A stretch of 64,000 nucleotides of DNA from Aphrophora alni (GCA_963513935.1 OY740765.1:77163054-77227053), one strand, 5' to 3'. Counted from the stretch's first letter, positions 12,000-24,193 are shown. Translations and numbers: made by a program. Notes: a model not told the origin generated them from the letters alone.

Positions 12000-13180
12000 T
12001 AAATTCCCGCGATAAAGCCATGTAGATGGGGGACGAGGAGGAACGATGACGTCACGGCAACAGGTGCTGAACACTGCATGTTGATTCGTGAAAAGTCGCT
12101 CTGCCTTGTTTCTTATTTTATTAAAATACTAAATTATTAAAATCAATTAATGTTCAGTAGAATCAACCGATTAATAATATCGAAAAATAAATTTAAAAGC
12201 AATTAAAACAAAAAAGTTATTCAAGTTTTTATAGGGGCTCAAAAACCTAAAATTTGGAAAAAACTTAAAGTCAAAATTCAAAAAACGTAGAGTCATAACT
12301 CAAAGGGGAACTAAAAATAATCATAAATAAAAAATATGAATTAATAATAATTAACAGGTGAAAATGGACTTAGAAAGTCATTCTTGGGGAGGTTTTTGGA
12401 AATTTTGAGTTGAAGGGGGGATTATTTAAAAAATAATAATAAGTACTATTGAAGAGACCACAATAGGGCACAATAATAAGTACTTAGAATCAAATTTGAG
12501 AATAAAATAAGGGAGATATAATAATTACAAAACGTAAAACTTTAAAGCCCAAAAGCGGTTAAATTAAAAGTTAAAGGGGTAAAATAACATTGTAATTAGA
12601 GATATCTATTATGTAAAATTGTAAAACATCAAAGCAGAAGTGATAATATATAATGGGGGGGGGTTTATGAACAAAAACTCATACGGTACAAACTTTAGGA
12701 CTTCAAGGACGTATAACTCGAGAACCAAACGAGTTATGTGAAAAGTACAAACAGAGTTTTTCGTCGTAGTAGAAGAGGAACAAGATTTCGTCAAAAGAAT
12801 TTTGAGAAAGGACTTATCTCAAAATTTGGAAAGAAGAAAAATCGAATTTCGGGAAAAGGGCGATAACTCGCGAACGAAGCGCAGTAGAGCGATGAATCAA
12901 GTTCCACAAGACCCACAAGATGGATAGGAAGAAGAATCCGAAAGGAACTTTAAAATCGGTTCGAGCGTTCGAAAGTTATAGCGAGTTGAACGAAAAAACG
13001 ACCAAAGTAGAAATTTTCATGCAAAAACATGAAAAGTGGCGCGCGCATCCTCAGTCGGAATCTAAAGTCTGAAACATCATATTGCCAACTTGGATCACAG
13101 ATAACGTTGAAGAATAAATACAATAAATTATTAATTAAAAGGTGTTTTAATTAATAATAAAGGAAGAAAACTGTTCATTA
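12000..13180 (+). repeat. Repeat-like DNA with a CRE palindrome and two ATAACTCG-GAAC blocks
   Basis: CGATGACGTCACGG (TGACGTCA at 12047-12054) follows a G-rich patch, like the SINE tails elsewhere, although no tRNA-like head is present. The segment CGTATAACTCGAGAACCAAA (about 12711) and GCGATAACTCGCGAACGAAG (about 12861) are partial direct repeats about 150 bases apart; ATAGCGAGTTGAACG (about 12977) is a shorter inverted echo. No gene is visible. Confidence 0.4.
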
Positions 13181-14440
13181 GTCAAAAAATATGACTAATA
13201 AAATATATAGTGTAAATATTTCAGACCAAAAGGGCCTGAAAACACATAATATGAAGAAAATACCTTTTTCCCTAAAAGGGAGGAAGATTGGCTCCAAGAA
13301 GTGGATTAATTCCCACTGAAAGGGAGACCGTAATTTATCTGTCGAAAGACGGATACTTTTGATTTGGAATCGACGCGAAGTGGACGTTTCTTCTGCAACC
13401 GACTCTGAGCTAAGAGGAAAAGTCAACTGTCACTCTACTTAACTGGACTTAGAATAATTTCTACTCCAATTGAACTTCAAGGCAACTTAGAAGAATTCGA
13501 GACCAGCATTCAACTACATAGCAGCTTACAGACTCTGGATTGAAAACATCATATCAACATCAGCCTAATTATACAACAAATTCCAAATCCAACTAGAACT
13601 TCTAATAAAGTGTGAAGGTATCTTATACTTAAGGAATAATTCGCAAATATTAACTTCATTTCAAATATACCGTCAATAGGGGAATTATTAAAAATTAAAT
13701 TCATTTTTATACCTCTGCTTTGGTGTAGTAAATAATTAATAATTAAATACGACTTTTTCAGTACAGGAAAAACTGTTTGTGGTTCTGTCTGAAAAGTCAA
13801 GCGTTTTTATTTTGTTTAGAATATAGAAAATATTACATTGATAAATTTTGTCAAATAAATAAATAGTTGTGTTGTTGTTTAATCAAATTGTTTGGTGTTA
13901 TTAAAAAAGTTTTTGAATTTAACATTTTTTCTGTGCAAAAGAGAAAAGAATATATAAATAATTCATTTCTAAATTTTGTTGTGTTTTCAATATATATCCA
14001 TTCTGTATATGCTATTAACCTTGTTTAAATATAAATCTTATGTGTGTGCTCTGGTAATATAATTTGAAAATTTTAAAAGTTATCATCAGAACTTAAGAGC
14101 CGATTTCTCCCAAAAGGCACGACCTTGGAGAGAGAGTGTGTTAATCTTAAGAAAGAGTCAAATAATCGAGCATTGAGATAAAATTCAGGGAATTTTGCGT
14201 AAATTAAAAGTTAGTAAGTTTATGAGGACAAGCTCATACTTACTAGAGCCAAGAGTTGCAAAATCTTTGATTCAAAAAGGTAAAAGTGAGCATCTTGGCC
14301 TTGCCCGCGCTTGCTCTGAGAAGAAAGGTGGTTCGCCCAGTCGGTGGTGATCGTACAGCGAGTTTAAGAGTTCGTGATAAATAGCGTTCCAAAAAGGGAA
14401 CAAAGAATCTTAAATTCGTAAAGAGAGAGCGGAGTAAGGT
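13181..14440 (+). mobile_element. Degenerate LTR/leader of a Gypsy-type retrotransposon
   Basis: This stretch ends directly in tandem primer-binding-site repeats and contains the leader-like word CCAAAAGGCACGACCTTGGA (14113) also seen near 300. I infer an old LTR and leader. LTR ends, TATA box and gag could not be placed. Frames here are not protein-like. Confidence 0.35.
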
Positions 14441-14659
14441 AAGTGACGCTGCAAAGTTGGGGCACGAACTTACGACCTCGAGCGTAGCGTGGTAAGTGGC
14501 GTTCCAACGTGGGGCAAGGAGAACCCCGCGACCCCGAGAGTAGCGCGGCAAGTGGCGCCCAACGTGGGGCAAAAAGAACCCCGCGACCCCGAGAGTAGCG
14601 CGGCAAGTGGCGCCCAACTTGGGGCAAGGAGAACCCCGCGACCCCGAGAGTAGCGCGGC
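14441..14659 (+). repeat. Tandem array of a primer-binding-site unit, four 53-56-bp units
   Basis: Units start at 14441, 14494, 14550 and 14605. The last two contain TGGCGCCCAACGTGGGGC or TGGCGCCCAACTTGGGGC, the same 18 bases as the primer binding site at 63004. Each is followed by a GAACCCCGCGACCCCGAGAG spacer. The first two units are progressively diverged, and a fainter relative lies at about 14378. GC content is far above the surroundings. A (CA)n follows within a few bases. Confidence 0.85.
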
Positions 14660-14661
14660 AA

Positions 14662-14662
<1 letters not shown>

Positions 14663-14713
<51 letters not shown>
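14663..14713 (+). repeat. (AC)n microsatellite, 51 bp
   Basis: Pure dinucleotide run abutting the tandem primer-binding-site array. Confidence 0.97.
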
Positions 14714-14714
<1 letters not shown>

Positions 14715-15503
14715 CGCTAAGTCTATATGTTATTTCATAATGTTACAGATTAGCTTAGACAGGGAAGGTTAATGATCACTTTATGATTCGTGTTCAAAGG
14801 CATCAATTTTATAAACACTATGACATTTATAAAATCACTGGGTCTATATAAATAAAAATAATAAATTTTGAATAGGCTTTGAACACGGAAATCGTTTCTT
14901 TTTTAAATATCTCTCGTCAAAGATTTCCCGTTAAGTGAGACACTCAGATACACTCAGAGTTGTCAAAAATACCCCCACCCTCACTCTCCCGAAAATAAAA
15001 GTCGAAGTTCGCAACGAACGAGGAGGATACGAGTCTGTTTTCACCACACTCCTTATATCAGTTTTATGGATATCGATAATCCTAATTTTCCTCCTGATAC
15101 AATATGTATTAAATCTTCAGTCTGCCTTGAACTATGTCCACGTAATCACGCTGAATCACACCTTACTGTGTATCCATTATAATAGACTAATAATAAACAA
15201 ATTTGAAGTAATTGCCGTTCACGAGAGTAGTAAAATGTATTAGGCTGATCCTGAACGAAAATTTTCCCGTCCTCTCTGCCTTACAATCCCTATATACTAA
15301 CTAAATCCTCCATGTACTTAGCCTTGCAGAATAGCTAGGTTGGTACAATCTCCGATTTAAAAATCATACCGGTAGTCTGAACAATTCTTCACTGACAAAG
15401 CAATAAATGAAGGTTGAGACGTCTGAAAAACTGTTGTATAGAAGGAGGCAAAGGTAGTTACATGTATAATGCCGGTATAGTGTACGATGAAAAAAAATAT
15501 GGT
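14714..15503. other. AT-rich stretch with one short unassigned frame
   Basis: The frame at 14935-15243 (about 100 codons) contains a hydrophobic run (SVLWISIILIFLLIQYVLNL) but has no recognisable domain or conserved context. I do not call it a gene. Confidence 0.3.
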
Positions 15504-15795
15504 TGACGATTCTGTCATGAATTTCACGATCCTTGTGACAGAGATAACGATTGGGGCTGAAGTCTTTGCAATTTACGTTAGAAAAATAAGAGGGGTCACG
15601 GTTAGGGCTGAAGATGGTACATTTTATGTTGAATAACAAGATGGAGAACGGTTGGGACGGAAGTTAGTGCACTTTACGCTGAAAACAATATGGCGGACAG
15701 TTATGCCACAAGTCGGTGCAATTTACTCCACCAAAAACATAGATGGCGAACAGTTGGTCGCAAGTCGGTTCAGTTGAAGAGACAAAAAGGTGGAT
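15504..15795 (+). repeat. Degenerate tandem repeat, about 51-bp unit
   Basis: Unit starts at 15545, 15597, 15647, 15695 and 15748 (spacing 52, 50, 48, 53), each with an AACGGTTGGG-CGGAAGT-like head and GCAATTTACG-TGAAAA-like middle. A weaker unit may start at 15504. Identity between neighbours is moderate, so it is an old array. Confidence 0.7.
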
Positions 15796-16394
15796 TCTGA
15801 TTCAACGAGTAACGGTCACGGGACTAAATAGAGGATTTTAATTGGACGAGAAGAACTCCATAAGAGCCCATGTTGGGCCCAAATCCCTGGTATGTCTTTC
15901 ATTATCGCTGAAAATGGCCTTCCCTCTTAGTTCGGTATTGATCGCAACCAACCGAAAGGAAAAGAGTATCAGAGAAGCCAGTGGGGGTAGGGTTGATAAC
16001 AGGTTCTAACTGGCGTAGGGGTGAAAAGGGGTACACGGGCGACAGTCTCCATACTTTGGGACAAAAGTTTACTGTCTCTTCTGCCCGAAAATGTCGCCAA
16101 GTCTATTTTTGTTCATGATCATGTAATTTATAAATATAAGTTCATCTGTATTAAATTTTCTTATTTTTTGTTACTTGGTGTACCCCAAGTAGACTGAAGT
16201 CCTCTAAAGTACACGTACAGCATTTTGGAGATCACTGCTCTAGCAACACATCAGTTGATTTTTTTGGGTTGGAAACATCGTTTTGACAATGAATGGTACG
16301 TATATATACAAATAGTTTTTTTTCTACAAACTGAACTCATTGGCTTTTCGATCATTGTGGGAAGTAAATTTCTATCTCTTTCTTGAGTAAGTAG
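15796..16394. other. Unassigned sequence, slightly higher GC
   Basis: No coding frame. TTTGGAGATCACTG at about 16231 resembles a hAT-type terminal inverted repeat and is followed by CTCTAGCA, but no partner end was found. Confidence 0.3.
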
Positions 16395-16667
16395 TTTGTA
16401 ATCGTTGTTCCCCTCAGGGTCTTACTATGGTGATTAGGCCTACTGGCGTGGCAATCTAGCTGTCGACGAGTCTCTAGCAGAATTTACACTCTTTTCGTGT
16501 AGCCTTGAGTCTCTTTCATCTTCTTTGGCCAACTCTTGGTCTTTTCCGACTCTAACGCTATTAGAGTATTCGAGCGCTAAAAGTCTTTTTTTTTAAATCT
16601 TCTTTTCTTCTTTTTTTATAAGGCTATGATAACCGGGAAGTTTTCCCCCTTAAAACAAAAAGAAAAT
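16395..16667 (+). repeat. Dispersed repeat family A, copy 1
   Basis: Shares with the other copies GTGGCAATC (16448), a TTTACACTCTTTTCGTGT block, GGCCAACTCTTGGTC, TATTAGAGTATTCGAG (16559), a T/C-rich run, and a GATGATAACC-GAGAGGTTTT-CCCC-like end. About 250 bp. No coding capacity. This copy carries TAGGCCTA (16435-16442) as a 6-bp gain relative to copy 2. Confidence 0.7.
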
Positions 16668-16908
16668 AATGTAATCATTGTTCATATCTGAATTTTGTTT
16701 GAACGTTTGAATGTCTTTGTTGAATAAGGTCTTTGTTATTTGTATATTTTCCTAGAATTTCGTCATTTTCCTTTTTCTTCTTTTGTGTTTATGACTAGTG
16801 TTTTAATATTTTCGTGTCCGAACTTCTACGAAATGTACTGGTGTTTAACAAATCTACTTATCCAACATGGCGGCTTATATACCGCATTAAATATGCAACT
16901 AGTAATAC

Positions 16909-17040
16909 TCTACACGATAGCTCAGTCGGTAGCGTGTCCGCCTTCAAATCCGAACTTCACAGGTTTGAATCCCACTAGTATTAAAAAAGTTAAGTGTATG
17001 ACGTCATGTGTGTGTCGACAACAATAATTTACGTCACAGG
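16909..17040 (+). mobile_element. tRNA-derived SINE, copy 2
   Basis: A box TAGCTCAGTCGG followed by TAGCG, B box GGTTTGAATCCCA, and anticodon region CCTTCAAATCC. The tail has ATGACGTCAT (TGACGTCA at 16999-17006) and a half-site TACGTCAC (about 17030). Of the three copies its B-box region is the closest to a tRNA. Confidence 0.8.
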
Positions 17041-17041
17041 T

Positions 17042-17165
17042 AGATGGTGGGCAGGGGAAGGGGAAGGGGCCTAGAGGGAGGGGCCTAGAGGGAGGGGCCA
17101 AGGGGGAGGGGCCAAGGGGAGGGGCCTAGGGGATGGGCAAGGGGAGGGGCAAGGGGGAGGGGTTA
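17042..17165 (+). repeat. G-rich minisatellite, possible G-quadruplex
   Basis: About eight imperfect copies of a 13-18-bp unit of the GAGGGGCCTAGAG / GAGGGGCCAAGGG type. Dense runs of three to five Gs on one strand are compatible with G-quadruplex folding. It lies immediately downstream of SINE copy 2. Confidence 0.8.
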
Positions 17166-17199
17166 TCATATGTCACGTGGTTACCCCCACCATCCCCCA

Positions 17200-18880
17200 G
17201 CCGCCATGTTGGATCTCAAGTGTAGTACACTCTACTACAGTCAGACAAAGAGATGTTGAGTTTTAGAAATGTAGAGATTGAGTTTTTCTTTTATTATTTA
17301 TTTAAGAATTTCCAAGTTAACATATATGATATTATATTATTATTACTAGCGTACCCTTTGCTCGAAATTGAGCAATATTTTGTTACATATAAATATTTTT
17401 AATTTAAATATAATGAGTAATAAATTATTTATATTACCTTTATAGTTCCGTCATGTGACTTTGCGTTTGTCTTAATTACAAAGACGCGTTTCGGAGTCGT
17501 AGCTCCATCTTCTGTAATTTCACCCCAAACAATGACACCAAACAATGTTGTTTTTGGACACCAAACAATGAACATTAAATTTAATTTAAACACTGTTGTA
17601 AATTGATTTGTTTCATTTGTTCCCTCATTGTTAAGTCCACGTATAATTCTCATGTAATTGCCGTGCCTTCGTGCAAGTTTCTGTCCCCAGTTAGAATTGG
17701 AGGCATCGTTACTATTAAAAGTACAATGAACTGTTCGATAAACTTCATGGAATAAAAACATGGCAAAATCTGTTAACAATTTTAATAAACGTAATTTTAA
17801 AACGTGTGCCAGTCAAAACGAACTGATAAATATGTTTAAAATAAATAATCACAACATAAATAACAACACTTCTTTACTAAATGTTGAGCTTGACTTATGA
17901 GAAAAATTATATAGTATAACAAACACGTTTGACTATATACTTCAATAACAAATTTGTTGGTTCTTTAAAACCACTTTTATTTAGTTTGCTTTAAGTTATT
18001 TTCGTTTATATCAATAACAGCTGATATTATTTGATTGGTGTAGTTTAAAACGTATGGTATAAATAAATTCTTAATACAAAGCCAGATTTATTTTCAAATG
18101 TTACAAATCACTCAATAATAATTAGGATAGGATTAACGGTAAAAACTTTCATCCCTTCTCCTTTCTCACCCTTATGTTCCATCCTTATTAAAATTTGGTG
18201 GATGCAACTTCAGGCTTAGCCCATATCCAATGACACCTCAAATATAAAAATCGGTTAAAAACTATACTAGAACAAAAACCTCCTAGCCTATGAAATAAGT
18301 ATAGATTCTTCCTAGATTTTCTTACGTATAAATTTTGTCTTTAAAACACTCATATTAATCGTATTTAACTTATTTACATAGAAAATAAAAATAGAAAAAA
18401 TTTATTATTTATTTTACCTTTGTAGAAAATCAAAATTAAAACAATATTGCAACAAATAGTTAAACAATTAGTCCTTTGGGGGTAAGTGTTTATTGTAGCG
18501 CCCCAATTTTAATATTTTTTTTTTCGATATTTTTGTACTACATACCTCTCTATATAAGAATAGTAACATTTTTTGTTGAGAAAAAATGTTTATCACTTCG
18601 AAATTGACATATGTCAATGAGGTATTTATGGGTTAAGTTTACATGGCAAACATAATGTTTCGACTAATCACCGAACTCAAGCAACATTGAGCTTGGATAT
18701 TACTTGGATGGGGGATAGTTTTTCTACCACGTGTGAATTTGATTAGTGTTGTTCAACTCATTGAACAGTCAACACGGAGTAGTAAGGACGTTATAAAGTA
18801 ATTTCTCAAAAATAGGCTCTAACTTACTATAGAGAAAATTGTAATGGGTTAAAAAATCTATGTCAAGTTTTCTTGGGATA
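17200..18880. other. AT-rich stretch; one unassigned minus-strand frame
   Basis: A minus-strand frame of 116 codons (17429-17779) has no recognised domain. ACACCAAACAATG is repeated three times near 17530-17570 inside it, and it overlaps repeat-like words (ACGCGTTTCGGAGTCGTAGC, 17484), so it is probably not a gene. A perfect 16-bp palindrome (ATTGACATATGTCAAT) lies at 18603-18618. Nothing else was recognised. Confidence 0.4.
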
Positions 18881-18889
18881 TATCAGTTT

Positions 18890-19370
18890 ATTGTTTTTGG
18901 AATGAAGTCCAACATATGTCCAGTGCTCTACATCCCAATCAAATTCTGTATGTAGGCTTCTTTCGGCAATTTCTTGAGACTTTTTTTAGATATTAAAAAT
19001 TTAGGGTTTAGCAGCTATTAAAAAAGGCTAAAAACTTAGGATTTTCTTAAAATTATCTAACAATTTTTATCAAATTTTGCTCAAACATTTTCCATGGGTT
19101 ATAAAATACGTAATTTCTGAAAATAGGCTCCATCGTTCAAATTTTATTGAAATTTGAATATTGACGCCGGAAATCCGCTGTTAAAATAGCAAAGTAACAC
19201 AAAAATTACAATTCATGAATAATTTTTTTTTAAAAACAGAAGTGAATCTTTTAACCGTTGTCATTACGCCGCGGCAGTTAATGAAATGCGATTTATGGAC
19301 GTGTTTATGCCACAAACAAAACAAGAGGTCCTTACTTAAATATATAAATAATTTTTTTAAGTCAATTGTT
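18890..19370 (-). repeat. Dispersed repeat family B copy, minus strand
   Basis: On the minus strand the order is ATATATTTAAGTAAGGACCT, GGCATAAACACG, a GAGCAAAATTTGATAAAAAT block and TAGAGCACTGGACATATG. This matches the order in the plus-strand copies at 52385 and 56715. The 5' ACAAACTTTCTC block is missing. Confidence 0.6.
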
Positions 19371-19389
19371 TATTTTCTCATTTACCCTC

Positions 19390-19627
19390 CTGGGCTTTCT
19401 ATAGTGAGTACGGGTTTGGTAATCCCGAGAGTACTAACTGGATTTATACTTTTTTCATGTAATCTTGCGTTCTCTATCACCTTTCCTATCGAGTCTACCT
19501 TGACCAACTCTTGTAAATTTCTAACCCTGTCCCTGTTAGAGTATTCGAGGAGTCTTTATTTTATGATTTTTTCTTCCTTTTTTGCAAAGCTATGATGACC
19601 GAGAGGTTTATCCCCTTTTAACAACAA
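19390..19627 (+). repeat. Dispersed repeat family A, copy 2
   Basis: One of the most complete copies: GTGAGTACGGGTTTGGTAAT, TTGACCAACTCTTG, GTTAGAGTATTCGAGGAG, a T-rich part, and GATGACCGAGAGGTTTATCC. The open frame across it is fortuitous. Confidence 0.75.
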
Positions 19628-19779
19628 GAATATATTTTCAATTTTTGATAGACAAATACTGAATTTATTAGTTTTTATTTGGCTTTGAGGAGGAGGTGAG
19701 TAGAAAGTTTGCGTTTTTGCAACATTTATTAATTCTCAGGAACATTGCTGGATATTGATAAATTCTGTTTGACCAAGTT

Positions 19780-20010
19780 TATTGGCACACAGGGAATAGC
19801 GTCTGTAACATGCTATTTAATGTCCTTCCATTACAATTGTTACCTCTCAGATTAAAGTTAGCGTGTTTAGGCACAATCTCACATTTTTATCTTGCTTTAT
19901 CAAATACGGCATCAGAATATTATTAAATTTTTATGAATAACGTTGCATTCAACGTAGATTGTTACTTCTGAGATTATATCTACAGTTTTACACAATAGAA
20001 CAATTTTATA
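19780..20010 (+). repeat. Diverged 112-bp satellite monomers
   Basis: AGCGTGTTTAGGCACAATCT (19860), GCTTTATCAAATACGGCATC (about 19893) and GAGATTATATCTACAG (about 19969) align with the satellite unit order. Confidence 0.55.
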
Positions 20011-21510
20011 AAAGACGTTTGGGAACTATCTAAGAAATTAAATTACTTGAAATTCGACAGTGTGTCTCCGCTTCCATGCCGACATTTTAATAAATTATTA
20101 AATTAAACCTCGTATTCAGAACTCATATTAATGCACTACCATTAAGATCAAATAAATATTTAGATCAACTATATACAATAGCGAATTAGAGAACTAAAAT
20201 ATGATAAAGTTTCTGATAGAATAATAAATTTATTTTATAAATATGCCCAACAAATTTTATTCCAGATTTTACACATGTACGAGCATATTTACACATGTAA
20301 TTTCGATTAAGGAAATTCCCCATATTTTCTTTCATAAGAAAGATTCCATCCATGTAGTTGCATTTACTGGTATCTGAATTCCATTTCTAGTTTTTTAACT
20401 GGAAGATTGAGAAAATGAATGGAGAAAATAAAAAAACAAAATAAAAGGACAAGGTGGCTTTAGAAAATAAGTGGAAATCAGGAAAGAAGAAAATGTATTT
20501 TTTTTTTATTTATCAAGTTCAAGACTGATTTGATTCTGTGAATCGGAGGGCAATAATAATAATTTCCTCCGAAAAAAATAATTAAAATAAATTTTTTTAT
20601 TTTTATTATTTTACTTATAGTTTTTTGAGAAATGAAAATTCATATATATTTGCTAAGTAGATACACAGATTTTTTATTTATTTTTTTTAATATCTAATTC
20701 TTTCACTACATATTTTATTTTGAAATTGTAATATATTTTAAATCGGAATTCACTTTTCACTGAAAAATTAAAAATTGAAAAGTACTAAATTCACGTATGC
20801 ATGGGTTATGTTATATCGTAATTGGAATTTGTAAGTTCAAAAATAACTTTAAGCGTTAACTTTACAAACCTATTTTAAAAGAAAGTAATTATTTAACCCA
20901 ACAATTTCAACAAAAACATGAAAAAGGATATAATTTTTAAAGTTGAATACTGTGCTAGTCTACAGGCTTTGACTACATTTTAACCACTGACAGACAAATA
21001 TCACCTAATATCAAGATTTACGTATCGAACACGCCTTATGAATCGATAGCTTTAAAATGTATTTTTTAATAGAATGTTGTTGTTAAACGGGATGTTAACA
21101 TTATAGTCGAAATGGATAAAGACCAGACACACGATTATTAATTCCAAATATTACTTTAAAAAAGATACTTTTAACTTTGTTAAAATATTGTAATAGAATT
21201 TCAAAATGAGGTTTGCAGTAAACGAATTATACAAATTTTTATAACTAATCTGTATAGGGACTTATAATATTTAATTAAATCATAAGATTTAAATAATAAT
21301 AATAAAATATAATGAAAATTTACAATTAGTAACAAATAAAAAGTATCATAGAATAAAGGAATTTAGGTTACTCCGAGGCGAACCTGTGTTGGAAGAAAAA
21401 AAATACAAATAATATAAGGCGTCTTTTTTTTCTATTATAAATATTATGTTATATACGAAAAATTATTTATTCCAGAGATACAATACTATTGCAATCTTAG
21501 TGGAAGATCT
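20011..21510. other. Very AT-rich stretch, no gene seen
   Basis: Long A/T runs and short simple repeats only. No reading frame of interest. Confidence 0.5.
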
Positions 21511-21514
21511 ATAT

Positions 21515-21720
21515 AATTTAATTAAACAGTGCAAAGACATTGCACGAACTTTCTCCCTTATCCCAAAACCAAAAACGAACCAAAACTAATCGTCACTAAA
21601 AATGTCAGTTCCGTATTTGTTAGTCAAAAAGTAAAAATGTACCATACTCTTAAAAAAAATATATATATATATAAACTAATATGTATATACATTAAAAAAA
21701 TACTAATACCTATTCACTGA
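21515..21720 (+). repeat. Dispersed repeat family B copy (5' part)
   Basis: GACATTGCACGAACTTTCTC, CCAAAACTAATCGTCAC and GTTAGTCAAAAAGTAAAAAT match the family start. The copy then runs into an AT-rich repeat. Confidence 0.65.
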
Positions 21721-22255
21721 AAATTATATTTGTTTAAATTGAGCGATTTTCCATACCGGTTTACATCATTAATCTTCACATTTCACTAATATTTGAATAA
21801 AATCAGGCAATTATAGCAATGAAATTAAAGATGTAAATAGAGTAAGTGTAATTATGAAATGTAAGGGGAACTGTTAGAAATTATGTTACATTTGGTCCAT
21901 TGTGCAATTTCAAAGTAAATATTGAGGTGTACCATTTTTTGGCAAAATGCCCTTTATTGATAATACAGAGAAAATTACATCTGGAGAATAATACAATTTT
22001 AACTGCAAAAAATAAATAAAAAATAAAATAAAAATCTTGATGGACCAATTTTGTAGTCAGGTGACCATGTTAGTGAGTTCAATTATTGAGTTTTATTGTA
22101 TTTATTTGCATATAATAATTAATTTCATTTCACTTTATGCCAGATTACATACAAATCAAATAAGTTATTTTATTTAAAAATATTAATATTGGTAGTGATC
22201 GAAGAAAAAAGTATTTTGGGGCAAAACGTTTTGTGACAAGAAATTATGGCGGATT
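21721..22255. other. AT-rich stretch, no gene seen
   Basis: Nothing recognised apart from a general resemblance to family B downstream DNA at about 21720-21800. Confidence 0.4.
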
Positions 22256-22259
22256 TTTG

Positions 22260-22560
22260 ACTTATTGTAAAATTCAATCCCTTGTAATAATATATATGTA
22301 TAGGAAATGAGGTTCTTTATTTTGTTTCCACTATTACTTAGGAAATATATATAAGATGCTAAGATTATATCTACAGTTTTTAAAAACAATATAGCAATGT
22401 ACTTTAATTTTAAGTACGGCAGCAAAATATTATGACACTCATAAATAGATTTACGTACATCGTACATTTTTATAACTGACAATAATTAGATCTAGCGTTT
22501 TTAATTATGTTATAACAATTTGATGTTGCCTAATCTAGTTCGACAGAAGTGTTTAACGAA
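22260..22560 (+). repeat. Diverged 112-bp satellite monomers
   Basis: AAGATTATATCTACAGTTTT (about 22361), CAAAATATTATGACACTCAT (about 22424) and TTAGATCTAGCGTTTTTAAT (about 22487) follow the satellite unit order over about two and a half units. Confidence 0.6.
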
Positions 22561-24105
22561 ACTCATTAAATGATATACGTTCGCTGTTAGATGTAAAATC
22601 ATGTATAAGAAATTTCTTGCTCACACAAAGACTAATTCGGAAGACCACCTCCGAAGACAGAAATTCAAAAATATCACATTCCGTGCGTAACCTTTCAATA
22701 TGTATACAATGTGAACTGTTTGTGTTTAAACTATTAAAAGTTCACAATACAATTTGTATCATTAAATAGTTAACACATATCTACACTAAGTTCACTGGTA
22801 GCGAGGGTTAATTCAGTGAAGGTAGTGAGGGCTAATTCACTAGCTTTTTCAAGCATAGTGGTTTAGATCATAAGGTGTAGATCTAGTTCGACGGAAATTA
22901 TGTTACAAAGTGAGATGGGGTGAGGTATTCATTGCATGAATGGTTGAGTTACGATTGAAGCTTTATAGGGAACATAATGACGGTTAAAAACGAGAGTGTT
23001 CTAGAAGGTTCGTGAGCGTTATGTTAAACGGAGAGGAACTGAAAACCAATGAAAATAGAATGTGGATGGTAGATAGAAATTAATCCGATTAATTTAAAAA
23101 GAGAAACTTTACGGGAATTAAAATTGTTAAAAAAATTGTATAGTAGGCCTACTTATTAAACAAAGCTGCGCCTTTGAAACAGTCTTTCAATAGGATAAAG
23201 ATAAGGTACAAAAGGATTGGAAGGTGTGAACTTAAACTAGAGAGGAAAGAGGGTATCCGAGTCTACCGACGTAGAAAAGATAAATGAAATCCGTCCAGGA
23301 TCCATTTGGTCTATGATGAATTTTTATGATACGATTCATGGGCCAACCAATCGGTCAAGTTTGGTGATCTTGTATTAAGGCAAAATTGAATGATATTCCA
23401 AATGATTAGTTCATTTGAAGATTTGGTAGAACTTATGAAGATATTCTAAACACCAGAGTTGTTGTGTAAAGAGTTCAAATGTGTTGCCAGTTATTAAGGC
23501 AATTTTGTGGAAAATTTAATAGATTTCATTTTTATGAACTAGGTAGATCAAAAATGGCCTGACGTAAAAGCAGAAAGTTCTAAGATAAAAGTAAGTTCTA
23601 AGTAAGTGGTCTAGAATTAAAAATTTGTAGTGAGGTTATATAAAAGTAATCATATAAAAATTGAACCTTCATATAGTTTTTGGTTGCAAAATGGTTAATT
23701 TTATCTTTAAAATTTTGAATTGTAAAGAGATTTATTTTAAAACAAACTCTACACTTCGAGTTGCTAAAATCCAGAATCTTTGGCTCAGATGTGACTGTAA
23801 AGGTTAAGGTCTAGTGCGAACTTTGCGATAGTAATCACTTACTATCATTGTAGTAATGTGATTTTGGGAAGTAAAAACGGATGTTTTGCGTTGTAAATGA
23901 GATCAAATAGACGTAGATATTAGGTGCAAGCTTTTTGTTTTGTACCAGGCGGATATCCTCAGTGAAATTATTTTATAGTACTGTACTAATTTTATAATAC
24001 ACATTTCAACAGCATGGAGTTCTTTCATGTAAAGGGGTTCAGTTAACCTAGTTTTATTTTTACAAATAAATTAATGAGAATCACAAAATCATTTTCGTGA
24101 ACTAT
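22561..24105. other. Purine-rich unassigned sequence
   Basis: 22800-23500 is richer in A and G on the plus strand and less repetitive than the surroundings, but has no protein-like frame. TAGGCCTA lies at 23144-23151. Confidence 0.4.
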
Positions 24106-24109
24106 CTAT

Positions 24110-24193
24110 ATCTTGTTTAGATACAATCTAACAATTTAAGTTTGTTTAATTACTACAGACAAAGAATATTATGAAACTTTGAACTATTATGCG

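Noticed and set aside
14243..14714. Minus-strand frames of 80-155 residues with ALLSGSRGSPCP-type repeats
   Set aside because: They are read across the tandem primer-binding-site units and the (AC)n; all three frames stay open because the unit is GC-rich and lacks stops.
16225..16255. hAT transposon end (TTTGGAGATCACTG followed by CTCTAGCA)
   Set aside because: Only one end is visible and no upstream partner or matching 8-bp duplication was found between 14.7 and 16.2 kb.
17429..17779. 116-residue minus-strand frame as a gene
   Set aside because: No recognised domain; contains a triple ACACCAAACAATG repeat and repeat-like words; no supporting context.
18490..18560. LTR start (TGTAGCGCCCCAATTTT at about 18495)
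   Set aside because: Resembles the TG start at 55641 only over a few bases; no TATA box, polyadenylation signal or partner found.
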